Assembly: GCA_964512095.1 (NCBI GenBank)
Contig: CAZEIH010000006.1
Location: 1 to 64,000 of the forward strand
Reading direction: 5' to 3'
Source: DTU013 sp964512095
Lineage (GTDB): Bacteria > Bacillota > Clostridia > Acetivibrionales > DTU013
DNA: 64,000 nt
Shown here: one piece after another, positions 27,990 through 36,749 of the stretch
Layout of the letters: each line of letters begins with the position of its first letter
Numbering within the stretch: the first letter of the stretch is position 1
Translations under genes and position numbers: made by a program
Notes under the pieces: model-generated
What the model saw: only the letters and a program-made list of their open reading frames with translations
Databases searched by the model: none
Told to the model about the DNA's origin: nothing

Positions 27990-28217
27990 TCGAATCATCC
28001 TCCAAAAATCATTTTCACCCTCTACTAGCATATCCATAGGGCTTCTGGATTCGAAACACGCTGTACAGAAACCTCAGCCTGCTCCCTACAATATTTTCAA
28101 TAATCTCTTAATACTCCTGCACTCTATAATACCATAGATAGCGCTCTATGTTGTTAAGCAACAACAGTACCTAAATAGCCAACTGAACTGAATCGAACTG
28201 GCCAAGCCTAGGCCATA

Positions 28218-28751
28218 CTAAAATTGCTCTTCTTGTAGCTTCCTCTGCAGGTCGGCATTTTTTTTCTCAACCCTTTTAGCAAGCCCTTCCTTATATTCCT
28301 TCATCTTTTTTCTCAATTCAGGGTGTAAGCCTGACATAATCTGCACTGCCAGCAAAGCCGCATTGTCAGCCCCATCTATTGCTACTGTTGCCACAGGTAT
28401 GCCTGATGGCATTTGTACAATTGAAAGTAGTGAATCCAGGCCGTCCATTGTTGAAGACTTAATAGGTAGACCTATTACCGGCAGGGGAGTAAATGCAGCC
28501 AAAACACCTGGAAGGTGCGCCGCCTTGCCCGCTGCTCCAATTATTACTTCTATTCCATTTTCCTCAGCATTAATAGCGAACTGAGCCGCCTTATCCGGAG
28601 TACGGTGGGCAGAGCAAACCATTACTTCAACCTCTACACCAAATTCCTTCAATATTTTAATGCAGCCCTTAAGTACAGGATAATCCGAATCGCTTCCCAT
28701 TATTATTGCTGCTTTCGGTTTCTTTTCCAAGTTAACATTGTTTCTTTCCAT
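28218..28751 (-). CDS. purE: N5-carboxyaminoimidazole ribonucleotide mutase
   Basis: At 177 aa this is a class I PurE with the GSDSDYP motif (about residues 19-25) and SAHRTPDKA near residue 47. The C-terminal 20 residues are a charged extension. No purK is adjacent. It is the first gene of the purE-purM-purN-purD run on the minus strand. Confidence 0.95.
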   Translation of the reverse strand: MERNNVNLEKKPKAAIIMGSDSDYPVLKGCIKILKEFGVEVEVMVCSAHRTPDKAAQFAINAEENGIEVIIGAAGKAAHLPGVLAAFTPLPVIGLPIKSSTMDGLDSLLSIVQMPSGIPVATVAIDGADNAALLAVQIMSGLHPELRKKMKEYKEGLAKRVEKKNADLQRKLQEEQF

Positions 28752-28847
28752 AATTGTGAACTCCTGTAGTTTTTCATAATCGCTGTTTTATTCTGTTATT
28801 TGCACATTCACTTGTACTACTTATTTTCATATCATGTTCTATTATCT

Positions 28848-28926
28848 ATGTCTTCAGAATACGCTGACCTCTAAAGTTCGTAGCTTCCCTGGTCAGGCGG
28901 AGTTCAATCTCCACTTGATTTTATCA
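28848..28926. repeat. dispersed palindromic repeat (two-module copy, reverse)
   Basis: TCTATGTCTTCAGAATACGC followed by TGACCTCTAAAG, then CTTCCCTGGTCAGGCGGAGTT and CTCCACTTGA. It is the reverse complement of the copies at 44138-44241 and 58262-58390. It fills most of the spacer between purE and the permease gene. The remainder of 28752-29055 holds only a GGGGCTTCG/CGAAGCCCC-rich stretch without a gene. Confidence 0.7.
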
Positions 28927-29055
28927 TCCTAGCTCTGCCATTGAAAGCCAGAACACATCATACAATAAACAATAATAAGGGCAGGGATGCCCCAGTATTC
29001 CGGGTGCGAAGCCCCGCCCTCTAAGCTTGTGTAACCTAGCTTTGTAGATTCACCT

Positions 29056-29085
29056 AAAGAAGCCCGCCTGTTAGGGCGGACTTCT
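29056..29085 (-). terminator. intrinsic terminator of the purine permease gene
   Basis: On the minus strand AGAAGTCCGCCC, TAACA, GGCGGGCTTCTTT forms a strong GC-rich stem just 7 nt beyond the stop codon of the permease gene. Confidence 0.85.
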
Positions 29086-29091
29086 GAATTG

Positions 29092-30477
29092 CTAGAACAG
29101 TTGTAAAGCAGAAATTGCATAATTCAAGATGAAAATCACCGTAACAATGTACATAATGGGATGTACATCTTTAGCCTTCCTTGTAACTATCTTAGTGATA
29201 CAGTAGAATATAAATCCTACCGCCACACCCGTAGTTATGCTATATGCAAAGGGCATTACCACTGCTGTAAAGAACGCTGGTATTGCTTCTTCCAGCTCTC
29301 CCCATTTTATATTGCCAAGGGATTCTGCCATCAATATACCTACTACTATAAGGGCTGCTGATGTTGCTGCCCCTGGAACCATTCCTGCAAAAGGTGCGAT
29401 AAAAAGTGACAGCAGGAACAATATTCCTACAGTTGCAGATGTCAATCCTGTCTTACCACCTGCAGCTATACCAGCGGCACTTTCAACATAAGTTGTGGTA
29501 TTGCTGGTACCAAGCAACGCACCGATTGAAGTTGCGGTAGCATCTGCAAATAATGCTTTGTCAAGTCTGGAGGAAAAGCCCTTGCCGTTCTGGAGCGCTT
29601 CCTCATCGAGTTTATCGAATATTCCGGTTTTTCTACCGGTACCAAGGAAGGTTCCTATAGTATCGAAGGTATCAGCAAGGCTGAATGTCAATATCAGAGC
29701 TAATATTTTAAACAATTGAGATGGATCACTGAAAAGTCCTGCTATGTCAAGCTTAAAAAATGTAGGCTCCAAACTTGGAGGCAAGAAAGAAATTGATTTT
29801 AAATCAGGTAATACCGTAACATTCATTGGTATACCGATTATCGTTGTTACAACGATACCTATAAGGATAGCTCCTTTTACCTTTAAAAGCATTAACACAA
29901 TAATGATTGTAATACCAATAAGAGTCAGAACTGAATCTGGACTTGTAAAATCAACAAGTGCCGGGATTACTTTTGAAAATCCACCGTTTACTTGCTCGCT
30001 ATCGGGTGTGAAGTTGAGTAGATGTCCACCTAACAGGCCGATGTATGCTATAAAGAGCCCTATACCACCACTTATGGCATACTGCAAGGATTTTGGTATA
30101 GCATAAATAATTGCTTTCCTGATTTTTGTGACTGTAATTAGGATATTAATAATTCCACAGATAAAGACAACAGCTAATGCCTGAGTCCAATGAATTCCCA
30201 TTCCTATGCAAACCACATAGGTAAACATGGCATTCAAACCCATTCCAGGTGCCTGGGCATATGGAACATTTGCGATAAATGCCATAATAAAGGTGGCAAT
30301 AGCCGCTGCCAATATCGTCGCAACAAACACAGCATCACTATTCATTCCTGCTTCGCTAAGTATTGATGGATTGACAAACATAATGTAAGCCATCGTTACG
30401 AATGTAGTTATGCCTGCGATAACTTCTGTCTTGACATTGGTTCCATTAGCCTTGAGTCCGAACAGCTTGTCCAACAT
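29092..30477 (-). CDS. pbuG: NCS2-family purine permease (AzgA/PbuG-like)
   Basis: This 461-aa protein has about 12-14 TM helices. The signature segments are FGLKANGTNVKTEVIAGITTF at the N-terminus, QAPGMGLNAMFTY near residue 76, FSLADTFDTIGTFLGTG near 260, and GTSNTTTYVESAAGIAAGGKTGL near 320. These match AzgA-type hypoxanthine/guanine/adenine symporters. GGGAGGGG is the ribosome binding site. Its substrate is a purine base, but which one cannot be told from sequence. Neighbouring pur genes fit a salvage role. Confidence 0.9.
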   Translation of the reverse strand: MLDKLFGLKANGTNVKTEVIAGITTFVTMAYIMFVNPSILSEAGMNSDAVFVATILAAAIATFIMAFIANVPYAQAPGMGLNAMFTYVVCIGMGIHWTQALAVVFICGIINILITVTKIRKAIIYAIPKSLQYAISGGIGLFIAYIGLLGGHLLNFTPDSEQVNGGFSKVIPALVDFTSPDSVLTLIGITIIIVLMLLKVKGAILIGIVVTTIIGIPMNVTVLPDLKSISFLPPSLEPTFFKLDIAGLFSDPSQLFKILALILTFSLADTFDTIGTFLGTGRKTGIFDKLDEEALQNGKGFSSRLDKALFADATATSIGALLGTSNTTTYVESAAGIAAGGKTGLTSATVGILFLLSLFIAPFAGMVPGAATSAALIVVGILMAESLGNIKWGELEEAIPAFFTAVVMPFAYSITTGVAVGFIFYCITKIVTRKAKDVHPIMYIVTVIFILNYAISALQLF

Positions 30478-30712
30478 AAACTTCCCCTCCCATAAATTTA
30501 AGAAATAATTACTATAAACGAACGTTTTTACGTCCGGTCAAGTCTGTACCATTATGAGCTTGATATTCGTACTTTATTCCTTGCTAATGCTGGGTTGGTA
30601 CATTATATGTACACTTTAACCCTGGGAAGTCCGTCAAAGGCCTTATATGGCCAAATCCTTCGAACCCCTGAATTAATAGCGTCGCGGGCCTTAAGCGCCC
30701 CTTATTAATTAC
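30478..30712 (-). other. long structured leader of the permease gene, no known riboswitch found
   Basis: About 235 nt lie between the predicted start of transcription and the ATG. The 5' part has a perfect AATTAATA/TATTAATT stem enclosing a GC-rich loop (30672-30712), then GGCCATATAAGGCC and GTACATATAATGTAC hairpins and GGGTT/AACCC pairing, then ACGTAAAAACGT close to the gene. I do not see the purine-aptamer core or the PRPP/ykkC, preQ1 or ZTP cores. The compensating stems suggest a regulatory RNA. Confidence 0.4.
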
Positions 30713-30719
30713 GATATTA

Positions 30720-30749
30720 ATACTATCAAATGATTAATCCCTTTGTCAA
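30720..30749 (-). promoter_or_regulatory. sigma-A-type promoter of the purine permease
   Basis: Minus strand TTGACA (30749-30744), 18-nt spacer, TAGTAT (30725-30720). Places the transcript start near 30712, ahead of a 235-nt leader. Confidence 0.7.
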
Positions 30750-30782
30750 CGGCGAAAATAAAATATACGAATGATATTTTAG

Positions 30783-30864
30783 TTTATCTATGTCTTCAGA
30801 ATACGCTGGCCTCTATAGGTCGGCGACGAATGAAGACGGGTGGAGTTGAGCGAAGCCAATTGAC
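30783..30864. repeat. dispersed palindromic repeat
   Basis: TTTATCTATGTCTTCAGAAT, ACGCTGGCCTCTATAGGTCG, GCGACGAATGAAGAC, then GGGTGGAGTTGAGCGAAGCC. The centre CCTCTATAGG and the outer GTCTTC...GAAGAC arms make a long imperfect palindrome. It is the same family as 39887-39962, 44138-44241 and 58262-58390. Confidence 0.75.
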
Positions 30865-30912
30865 TCTGTTAACATTCGTATAAACATATGGATCCAGTTT
30901 TGGACCAGTACT

Positions 30913-31959
30913 TCAATCGGCAAGTCCCCTCTTGCCTACTATGAACATCATAGCAAAGCCCAGTAGAAATACTGCCAAAGATACAGGCAGCTGCCAACCC
31001 GTGGGAATACCGGGATACACCTCCCAAAGAGAGCCAACCACAAAGCCTATTATGAGCATGTATGTTCTTCTGGGGTGCTTTTGCAAGAATTTCTCGATTA
31101 TCCTGGCTGTTCCAAAGGTACCAAGAGCTACTCCTATGCCCAGGGGTATCAGAAATGGTATATTCAAAGTATTTATTGCATTCAGGGTAGTCTCGTACAT
31201 CCCCATTACTAATAGCATAAAGGACCAGCTTATTCCCGGCAGTACAAGACCTATGGCTATAACAAACCCAGCTATCAACAGAAATATGTAACTCAACAGG
31301 CTTCCGTCGGTTGCAGTGTTGATAAGTCTCTCAGGCTCTAATGACATAAGCAATACAATTGCAATACCGAGCAAAAGAAACATATAATCGCCGACTGCGC
31401 CCTTGCCATCTGCCCTAGCACTCTTACCCCATGCAAAACCCTTGCCGCCCGATACGCCGCTACTTCTGTCCGATACGCCGCTACTCCTGTCCGATACGCC
31501 GCTACTTCTGTCCGATACACCGCTACTTCTGTCCGATACACCGCTACTTCTGTCCGATACGCCGCTACTTCTGTCCGATACGCCGCTACTCCTGTCCGAT
31601 ACGCCGCTACCACCGACCAATCCGCAGCTGGCTTCTTCAGAAGCTTTTCTCCAAAGCAGCGGCAGCCCTCCGATTATTATCCCCATAATAATAAAGCGCA
31701 TTATGTGAGGATAGCTCGTCATGGCTCCCTCCATCAGGCGACTAAATATCAACACACCTATGACGCCTCCCAGACCCACTTGAAGCAGGAACGGGACATT
31801 CTTCCTCCAGTTTTTGAAGAATGTGGCCACACTATGTACCAGCTTATCATATATGCCAAGGACAATTGCCATCGTCCCGCCGCTAACACCCGGAACCATC
31901 ATTGAAATTCCCACAGCAATTCCTTTGAGTACATTTTTAAGATATTTCAATATCTTCAC
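30913..31959 (-). CDS. DUF368 membrane protein (PopT-like polyprenyl-phosphate translocase) with repeat insertion
   Basis: This 348-aa polytopic protein has the DUF368 signature GISMMVPGVSGGTMAIVLGIYD at residues 17-38 and the second inverted copy VLPGISWSFMLLVMGMYE in the C-terminal half. Family members (PopT) have been implicated in recycling undecaprenyl phosphate to the cytoplasmic face. The two halves are separated here by about 75 extra residues (roughly 110-185) containing seven and a half copies of GVSDRSS encoded by a 21-bp tandem repeat. The loop is presumably extramembrane and disordered. The frame is kept throughout. Confidence 0.88.
   Translation of the reverse strand: MKILKYLKNVLKGIAVGISMMVPGVSGGTMAIVLGIYDKLVHSVATFFKNWRKNVPFLLQVGLGGVIGVLIFSRLMEGAMTSYPHIMRFIIMGIIIGGLPLLWRKASEEASCGLVGGSGVSDRSSGVSDRSSGVSDRSSGVSDRSSGVSDRSSGVSDRSSGVSDRSSGVSGGKGFAWGKSARADGKGAVGDYMFLLLGIAIVLLMSLEPERLINTATDGSLLSYIFLLIAGFVIAIGLVLPGISWSFMLLVMGMYETTLNAINTLNIPFLIPLGIGVALGTFGTARIIEKFLQKHPRRTYMLIIGFVVGSLWEVYPGIPTGWQLPVSLAVFLLGFAMMFIVGKRGLAD
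31450..31610. repeat. 21-bp coding tandem repeat, about 7.7 copies
   Basis: Unit CGATACGCCGCTACTTCTGTC repeated head to tail with a few third-position changes (TAC-TTC/TCC, CGC/CAC). Because the unit is a multiple of three, it encodes SGVSDRS repeats in the DUF368 gene on the minus strand. Near-identity of the copies indicates recent expansion by slippage. Confidence 0.95.
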
Positions 31960-32060
31960 TCCTCCAGGCTGTGTTTATATGAACACAGCCCTCTGCTCCT
32001 TGAGCTTTTTCATTCATTCTGCTATTTTAAGGAACACTTTTGGGGAAACAATAGTTACCC

Positions 32061-33159
32061 TTATTGTGATGCCAGATATGTGTCAATGAATTTGTCAAGA
32101 TCTCCATCCATTACAGCATTGACATCGCCCATTTCATAATTTGTCCTGTGATCCTTTACAAGTGTGTATGGACAGAATATATACGACCTTATCTGGCTTC
32201 CCCATGCAATATCCATCTGAACACCCTTCAGGTCCTCGATCTTCTCTTTCTGCTCACTTTCCTTCAGCTCAAGCAGCTTCGCCATGAGCATCTTCATAGC
32301 AGTGTCCTTGTTTTGAAACTGAGATCTTTCGTTCTGGCATGCAGTTACAATACCAGTGGGAATGTGAGTTATACGGACTGCAGAGGATGTTTTATTTACA
32401 TGCTGCCCTCCGGCGCCGCTTGACCTGTAAGTGTCTATTCTCAGATCAACTGGATTTATGTCGACTTTCATATCATCATCCAACTCCGGCATCACATCTA
32501 CCGAAGCAAAGGATGTGTGTCTTCTTCCCGAAGCATCAAAAGGAGATATACGAACAAGCCGATGGACGCCCTTTTCAGAGCGGAGAAATCCGTATGCATT
32601 TTCGCCAATTATGTTAATAGTAACACTTTTGATACCGGCTTCATCGCCATCCAGATAATCCAGCGTCCTTACCGTGTATTCATGCTCCTCAGCCCAGCGC
32701 GTGTACATCCTGTACATCATCTGAACCCAGTCCTGAGCTTCGGTTCCCCCTGCGCCGGCATGGAGGGTAAGTATTGCGTTGTTCTTATCATAAGGCTTGG
32801 TCAGCAACGTTTCCAGCCTGAGCCTATCATACACACCCTTTAAGCTTACAAGTTCTTCCCCTACCTCAGGAATAACTGCAGCGTCTTGCTCCTCAAGACC
32901 CAACTCATTCAGAGTCCGGATATCATCGAGGTCCGATACCAGCTTTTCATAGTGCTCAACTTTCGTTTTTAACACTTTTGTTTTCTGAAGTATTTTCTGA
33001 GAATTCTCCATATCATCCCAAAAACCCGGTTCTGCCGCCTTGTTTTCCAGTTCTTCTATCTCGACCTTCAAACTAGCGATGTCAAAGTGAAGCCCCCATT
33101 TCGACGATAGCTTTGCCTAGGCTTTCAATTTCAATTTTGTACTGTTCCAGTTCAAGCAT
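32061..33159 (-). CDS. prfB: peptide chain release factor 2 with programmed +1 frameshift
   Basis: RF2 of about 365 aa. The first 25 codons run from the ATG at 33159 (MLELEQYKIE...) to an in-frame TGA at 33084-33082. The shift site is CTT TGA C preceded by a GGGGG Shine-Dalgarno-like run. After skipping one base the reading continues DIASLKVEIEELENKAAEPGFWDD to the stop at 32061. The GGQ catalytic motif is in SGAGGQHVNKTSSAVR, and the SPF codon-recognition tripeptide is in VRISPFDASGRR. RF2 level autoregulates this shift at its own UGA stop. Confidence 0.97.
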
Positions 33160-33197
33160 CTTAATCAACTCCTTCAAATTGTGTACTTCTTGTGTTA

Positions 33198-33233
33198 CGT
33201 ACTCCCGCCACCTATAGAGGCGGTGACTTCTTG
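33198..33233. repeat. dispersed palindromic repeat (type CCTATAGA)
   Basis: ACGTACTCCCGCCACCTATAGAGGCGGTGACTTCTTG-like sequence (shown in parts: ACGTACTCCCGCCACC, TATAGAGGCGGTGACTTC), matching 18920-18958. CGCCACCTATAGAGGCGGTG folds as a tight hairpin. It lies between the ANTAR gene and prfB. Confidence 0.65.
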
Positions 33234-33253
33234 CTTCATTCCCAAATAACTAC

Positions 33254-33826
33254 TCAGCTCCTGTTTAAATATATGATGGAATCGGCTATGGATCTCATTG
33301 TAGTTCTCTCGTCCATGCTCCTTTTCCTAATCATCCCATAAGCATCCTTTTCACTAAGCCCCTGCTCCATGAGAATAATCTTGGCTCGCTCTATCCGTTT
33401 TTTGCTTTCATATTCTTCAGTCATCTTTCTCAACTGTAAATCTAGCTCCAGCATTCTGCGGTAGTTCAATATTGCCAGATCTACGGTATTCAACAATATG
33501 TCACGGTTTAGCGGCTTTGGGCAAAAACTGAATACTTTAGATTTTTCTACTATGGAAAAAGCCACAGCATCACCATATTCACCTAACAGTATCCCGGTGC
33601 AAAGCATCTCATCATCCACTGTTTCCAGCGTACTTCTTGCATTGCTAAGCTGCATACCAGAATCAACGACTATAAAGTCAGGGTGATAGCTTCTGACCAG
33701 TCGCAAAAGTGAAACAGGGTCACTGCAATGCTCAAGGAAAACATACCCGTGGGGGTTTAATATATTGCGAACAGCGACCTGGACTCTATTTTCGACGGCT
33801 GCAACAACGTATTTTTCCCCTGCCAT
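33254..33826 (-). CDS. ANTAR-domain response regulator
   Basis: This 190-aa protein has an N-terminal receiver-like domain (residues 1-120; DFIVVDSGMQL holds the probable phospho-acceptor Asp, and FCPKPLN the Lys). A linking helix and a C-terminal ANTAR RNA-binding domain (about 125-185: RIERAKIILMEQGLSEKDAY, IRKRSMDERTTMRSIADSII) follow. ANTAR proteins bind paired hairpins in leaders to prevent termination. No sensor kinase is adjacent. The targets are not evident in this window. Confidence 0.9.
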   Translation of the reverse strand: MAGEKYVVAAVENRVQVAVRNILNPHGYVFLEHCSDPVSLLRLVRSYHPDFIVVDSGMQLSNARSTLETVDDEMLCTGILLGEYGDAVAFSIVEKSKVFSFCPKPLNRDILLNTVDLAILNYRRMLELDLQLRKMTEEYESKKRIERAKIILMEQGLSEKDAYGMIRKRSMDERTTMRSIADSIIYLNRS

Positions 33827-33899
33827 ATATTTTAACCGCCCTTTCCTGTTAATACTATAACAAAAAAAGGGCGGCTTTTAAAGGGGATTTTTCTCACTG

Positions 33900-35066
33900 T
33901 TATTTATGTCTATTCACAAATCTACTAATTCTTTTCATTGCTTCTACTATGTTTTCGTAGGAGTTGGCATAGGTTGCTCTAATATACCCCTCACCACAAT
34001 CACCAAAGGCTGAACCCGGTACTGTAAGTACTTTTTCCTCCTTCAGGAGTTTTTCGCAAAACTCATCAGATGACATTCCTGTAGACTTGATACTCGGGAA
34101 TACATAAAATGCTCCCAGTGGTTCAAAGCAATCTAACCCCGCCCTTCTGAATCCATCTACCATAACACGTCTTCTTCTATTGTACTCCCGTACCATTGCC
34201 TCAACATCCTCATCGCAGCTGCTCAGCGCCTCCGATGCTGCATACTGGGAAGTGGTAGGTGAACACATTATAGCGTACTGGTGTATCTTGTTCATTGCCT
34301 CAATAAGGACTGGATGCCCGCATGCATAGCCTATTCTCCAGCCTGTCATGGCAAATGCCTTCGAGAACCCATTAATAAGGATGGTTTTCTCCATAATCTC
34401 CGGATAACTGGCAAAAGATCTGTGCTTTCCACTGTAGGTAAGCTCTGCATATATCTCATCGGAAATTATGATAACATCCTTGTCCTTGAGCACATCTACA
34501 ATTTTTCTCTGATCATCCTCAGTCATCACAGCCCCGGTGGGATTATTGGGGAAAGGCAGTATTACAACCTTCGTCCTGTTTGTCAGGGCTTTTTCCAGTT
34601 GCTCAGGCTTGAGCCTGAATTCATCCTCTTCCTTCAACTCAATGACCACTGGCGTTGCTCCGGTAAATGCCGTGCAGCCTTTGTATGACACAAAGCTTGG
34701 TTCTGGAATAATGACCTCATCGCCGGAGCCGGTCAGGGCTCTTAATGCTATATCTATACCTTCGCTGGCACCAACCGTTACAACGATCTCTTTTGCCGGA
34801 TCATATTTCACGTTGTATTTTCTGTCTACATAATTGGCTATCTGCCTTCTAAGCTCAATAAAGCCCGGATTGGAGGAATAATGGGTGTGCCCTTTTTCCA
34901 GTGAGTATATGCCTGCCTCTCTGATGCTCCAGGGAGTAACAAAATCCGGCTCGCCTACGCCCAGAGATATGGCATCCTTCATTTCGTTTAGCAGATCAAA
35001 GTACTTTCTAATACCGGATGGTGGCATGTTTCTGACAGAGGGCTTTATCATTTCCTGAATGTTCAT
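33900..35066 (-). CDS. class I/II aminotransferase
   Basis: This 388-aa fold-type I PLP enzyme of the PatA/AspC-like subgroup has LPFPNNPTGAVM, IISDEIYAELTY, and the PLP lysine in INGFSKAFAMTGWRIGYA. The substrate (aromatic, aspartate or branched amino acid) cannot be settled by sequence alone. It starts with ATG at 35066, overlapping by 4 nt the stop of the Lrp-family gene, so the two are translated together. Both are downstream of a T-box leader, which links the enzyme to the supply of one amino acid. Confidence 0.9.
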   Translation of the reverse strand: MNIQEMIKPSVRNMPPSGIRKYFDLLNEMKDAISLGVGEPDFVTPWSIREAGIYSLEKGHTHYSSNPGFIELRRQIANYVDRKYNVKYDPAKEIVVTVGASEGIDIALRALTGSGDEVIIPEPSFVSYKGCTAFTGATPVVIELKEEDEFRLKPEQLEKALTNRTKVVILPFPNNPTGAVMTEDDQRKIVDVLKDKDVIIISDEIYAELTYSGKHRSFASYPEIMEKTILINGFSKAFAMTGWRIGYACGHPVLIEAMNKIHQYAIMCSPTTSQYAASEALSSCDEDVEAMVREYNRRRRVMVDGFRRAGLDCFEPLGAFYVFPSIKSTGMSSDEFCEKLLKEEKVLTVPGSAFGDCGEGYIRATYANSYENIVEAMKRISRFVNRHK

Positions 35067-35542
35067 AGTCTCAATGCCTCCCTGTCATCCTTATTGTTTT
35101 CTTCAAATATAACGCCATCATCCTTGTACTTTTTCAAAACAAAATGAGTTGCCGTACTTAGGACTGAATCTAGCGGTGCAAGCTTTTCGGCTACAAAGAG
35201 GGCAACCTCCTTCATACTCTTGCCTTCGATTATGACTGTGAGATCGAAACCTCCCGACATAAGATAGCAAGATTTCACCTGAGGATACCTGTATATTCGC
35301 TCTGCTACCTTGTCAAAGCCCTGCCCTCTTTGAGGAGTGACTCTCACCTCAATCAATGCTGTAACCGTCTCCTTGCTGGAATTATCCCAGTTAATTAGCG
35401 TATTATATCCAACGATAACATTGTCTTCTTCCAGCTGCTTTATTGTTCCTTTTACTTCTTCCACGCTCTTATCCAACATAAGTGCTATTTCCTCAGCAGT
35501 CGCTCTTGCGTTGCCTTCTAAGATTTCTAGGATTTCTTCCAT
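35063..35542 (-). CDS. Lrp/AsnC family transcriptional regulator
   Basis: About 159 aa from the ATG of MEEILEILEGNARATAEEI, preceded by AAAGGAGCG; a frame starting 22 codons earlier runs into the T-box terminator and is rejected. It has a winged HTH (residues 1-50) and a RAM effector domain (VTALIEVRVTPQRGQGFDKV, CYLMSGGFDLTVIIEGKS). It is probably a dimer or octamer that senses an amino acid and tunes the co-transcribed aminotransferase. Context is inference. Confidence 0.9.
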   Translation of the reverse strand: MEEILEILEGNARATAEEIALMLDKSVEEVKGTIKQLEEDNVIVGYNTLINWDNSSKETVTALIEVRVTPQRGQGFDKVAERIYRYPQVKSCYLMSGGFDLTVIIEGKSMKEVALFVAEKLAPLDSVLSTATHFVLKKYKDDGVIFEENNKDDREALRL

Positions 35543-35606
35543 AATAATACACGCTCCTTTATATGAATATTTTTTGTGGCTAAACCAGTTCGCCTTCCCT
35601 GGCATC

Positions 35607-35925
35607 AAAAAAACTCCTTAATCCCTAATAGGGACGAAGGAGTAATCCGCGGTACCACCCTTTTTAACGCTAAAAAACGTTCACTTTACGGGTACATTCA
35701 TACCCACCCCCTGTAACGTGGGGACACGTTGACCTTTATCCTGGAACTCTAATCCTGATCTTCCCTGTGTAACAGACTTTTAAATGTTACCCTTCACCAG
35801 CTCCAGTTTCTCAAGGTAATGCTCAAAGGCTGCCTTCCCCCTGCTCCTTTACCGGATTGCACCAAACTCCGGCTCTCTTCAAAATTCACAGGACTACTCT
35901 TCCTCATCATCGCATAAAATATTTA
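35607..35925 (-). ncRNA. T-box leader
   Basis: The T-box sequence AAGGGTGGTACCGCGG is on the minus strand at 35663-35648. It is followed by the terminator: ACTCCTTCGTCCC/GGGATTAAGGAGT (35643-35613) plus T7. The upstream part contains the Stem I features AGAGAGCCGG and GGTGCAATCCGG. I could not fix the specifier codon with confidence: the loop around GCATTACCTTGAG allows more than one reading. It controls the Lrp-aminotransferase operon by uncharged tRNA. Confidence 0.95.
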
Positions 35926-35935
35926 ATTGTTATTA

Positions 35936-35964
35936 ATTATAACAATCTCATCCGTTAATTTCAA
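35936..35964 (-). promoter_or_regulatory. sigma-A-type promoter of the T-box operon
   Basis: Minus strand TTGAAA (35964-35959), 17-nt spacer, TATAAT (35941-35936), placing transcription start near 35929, at the beginning of the T-box leader. Confidence 0.8.
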
Positions 35965-36017
35965 GTGCCATTAAGAAAATATTTCGCTTCAAAATAAGCG
36001 CATAATTTCCAGGTTAA

Positions 36018-36638
36018 TTAATACCTTGTGAAGCCCAGATCGTAATCATCAGCTGCAGGTGCTGTAGTTGCCAGTTCTGGTTGAGCTAGCCTGCTAGTTG
36101 GTAAATCCTGATCCAATAAGGAGTTCATATCATAATCAGCTGATAGTTCCACGTCGTCTTCAGCCTTTGAATCATCCTTATCCTCTTTCTTGGCCTCTTC
36201 CTCTTCTTCCTTGGCCAGCTCCGAAAGCTGTTCCTCATACTTAGTTAACAGGGTTACAATCTCGCTCTTTAGGCCTTTTATATCCGAACGTATATCAACA
36301 AGCTTTTCCTTGTCCTTCTCAATGTCACCCTCAAGCTTCTTCTTTTCTTCTTCAGCATCAAGGCGGGCATTCTCCAGTATTTTTTCTGCATTTTCCTTAG
36401 CCTGTATCAAAACATCGGCTATTTTGGTCCTTGAATCACCCATTTCGTCAGACTTTCTCACTAGCTCATCATATTTATTTCTCATCTCTCTAGTCTGGTT
36501 TTTCAATACTGCAACTTCGTCATCCTTAGTTTTGAGCTTTTCATCAAATTCCTTAAGGATCTTTTCAATATAAATATTAACGTCAGACTTATTGAATCCA
36601 CCAACTAATGAAGATCTGAAACGTTTTTCTCCAGCCAC
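36018..36638 (-). CDS. DivIVA-domain coiled-coil protein
   Basis: This 206-aa protein has an N-terminal DivIVA-type membrane-binding motif (SLVGGFNKSDVNIYIEKIL, residues 10-28), then a long heptad-rich coiled coil (about 30-150) ending in an acidic stretch (EEEEEAKKEDKDDSKAEDD) and a disordered tail. Family members recruit cell-division or cell-wall proteins to curved or septal membrane. It is smaller than classical DivIVA and shows the GF-N-DV motif variant common in clostridia. It is monocistronic between the T-box operon promoter and trxA. Confidence 0.85.
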   Translation of the reverse strand: MAGEKRFRSSLVGGFNKSDVNIYIEKILKEFDEKLKTKDDEVAVLKNQTREMRNKYDELVRKSDEMGDSRTKIADVLIQAKENAEKILENARLDAEEEKKKLEGDIEKDKEKLVDIRSDIKGLKSEIVTLLTKYEEQLSELAKEEEEEAKKEDKDDSKAEDDVELSADYDMNSLLDQDLPTSRLAQPELATTAPAADDYDLGFTRY

Positions 36639-36749
36639 TGGAATCCCTCCTCATAAAGTAGTCATTTCTATATATTCAATATTATTTTACAAAATCCTTC
36701 TTCGATAGAAATAAATCTTTAGTAAATTGGGGGATTTGTGCAAAATATG

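Noticed and set aside
30478..30712. Purine riboswitch upstream of the permease
   Set aside because: The conserved junction segments of the purine aptamer were not found despite the fitting downstream gene.
31450..31610. Tandem repeats as a CRISPR array
   Set aside because: Units abut without spacers, have a multiple-of-three period and lie in frame in the DUF368 gene.
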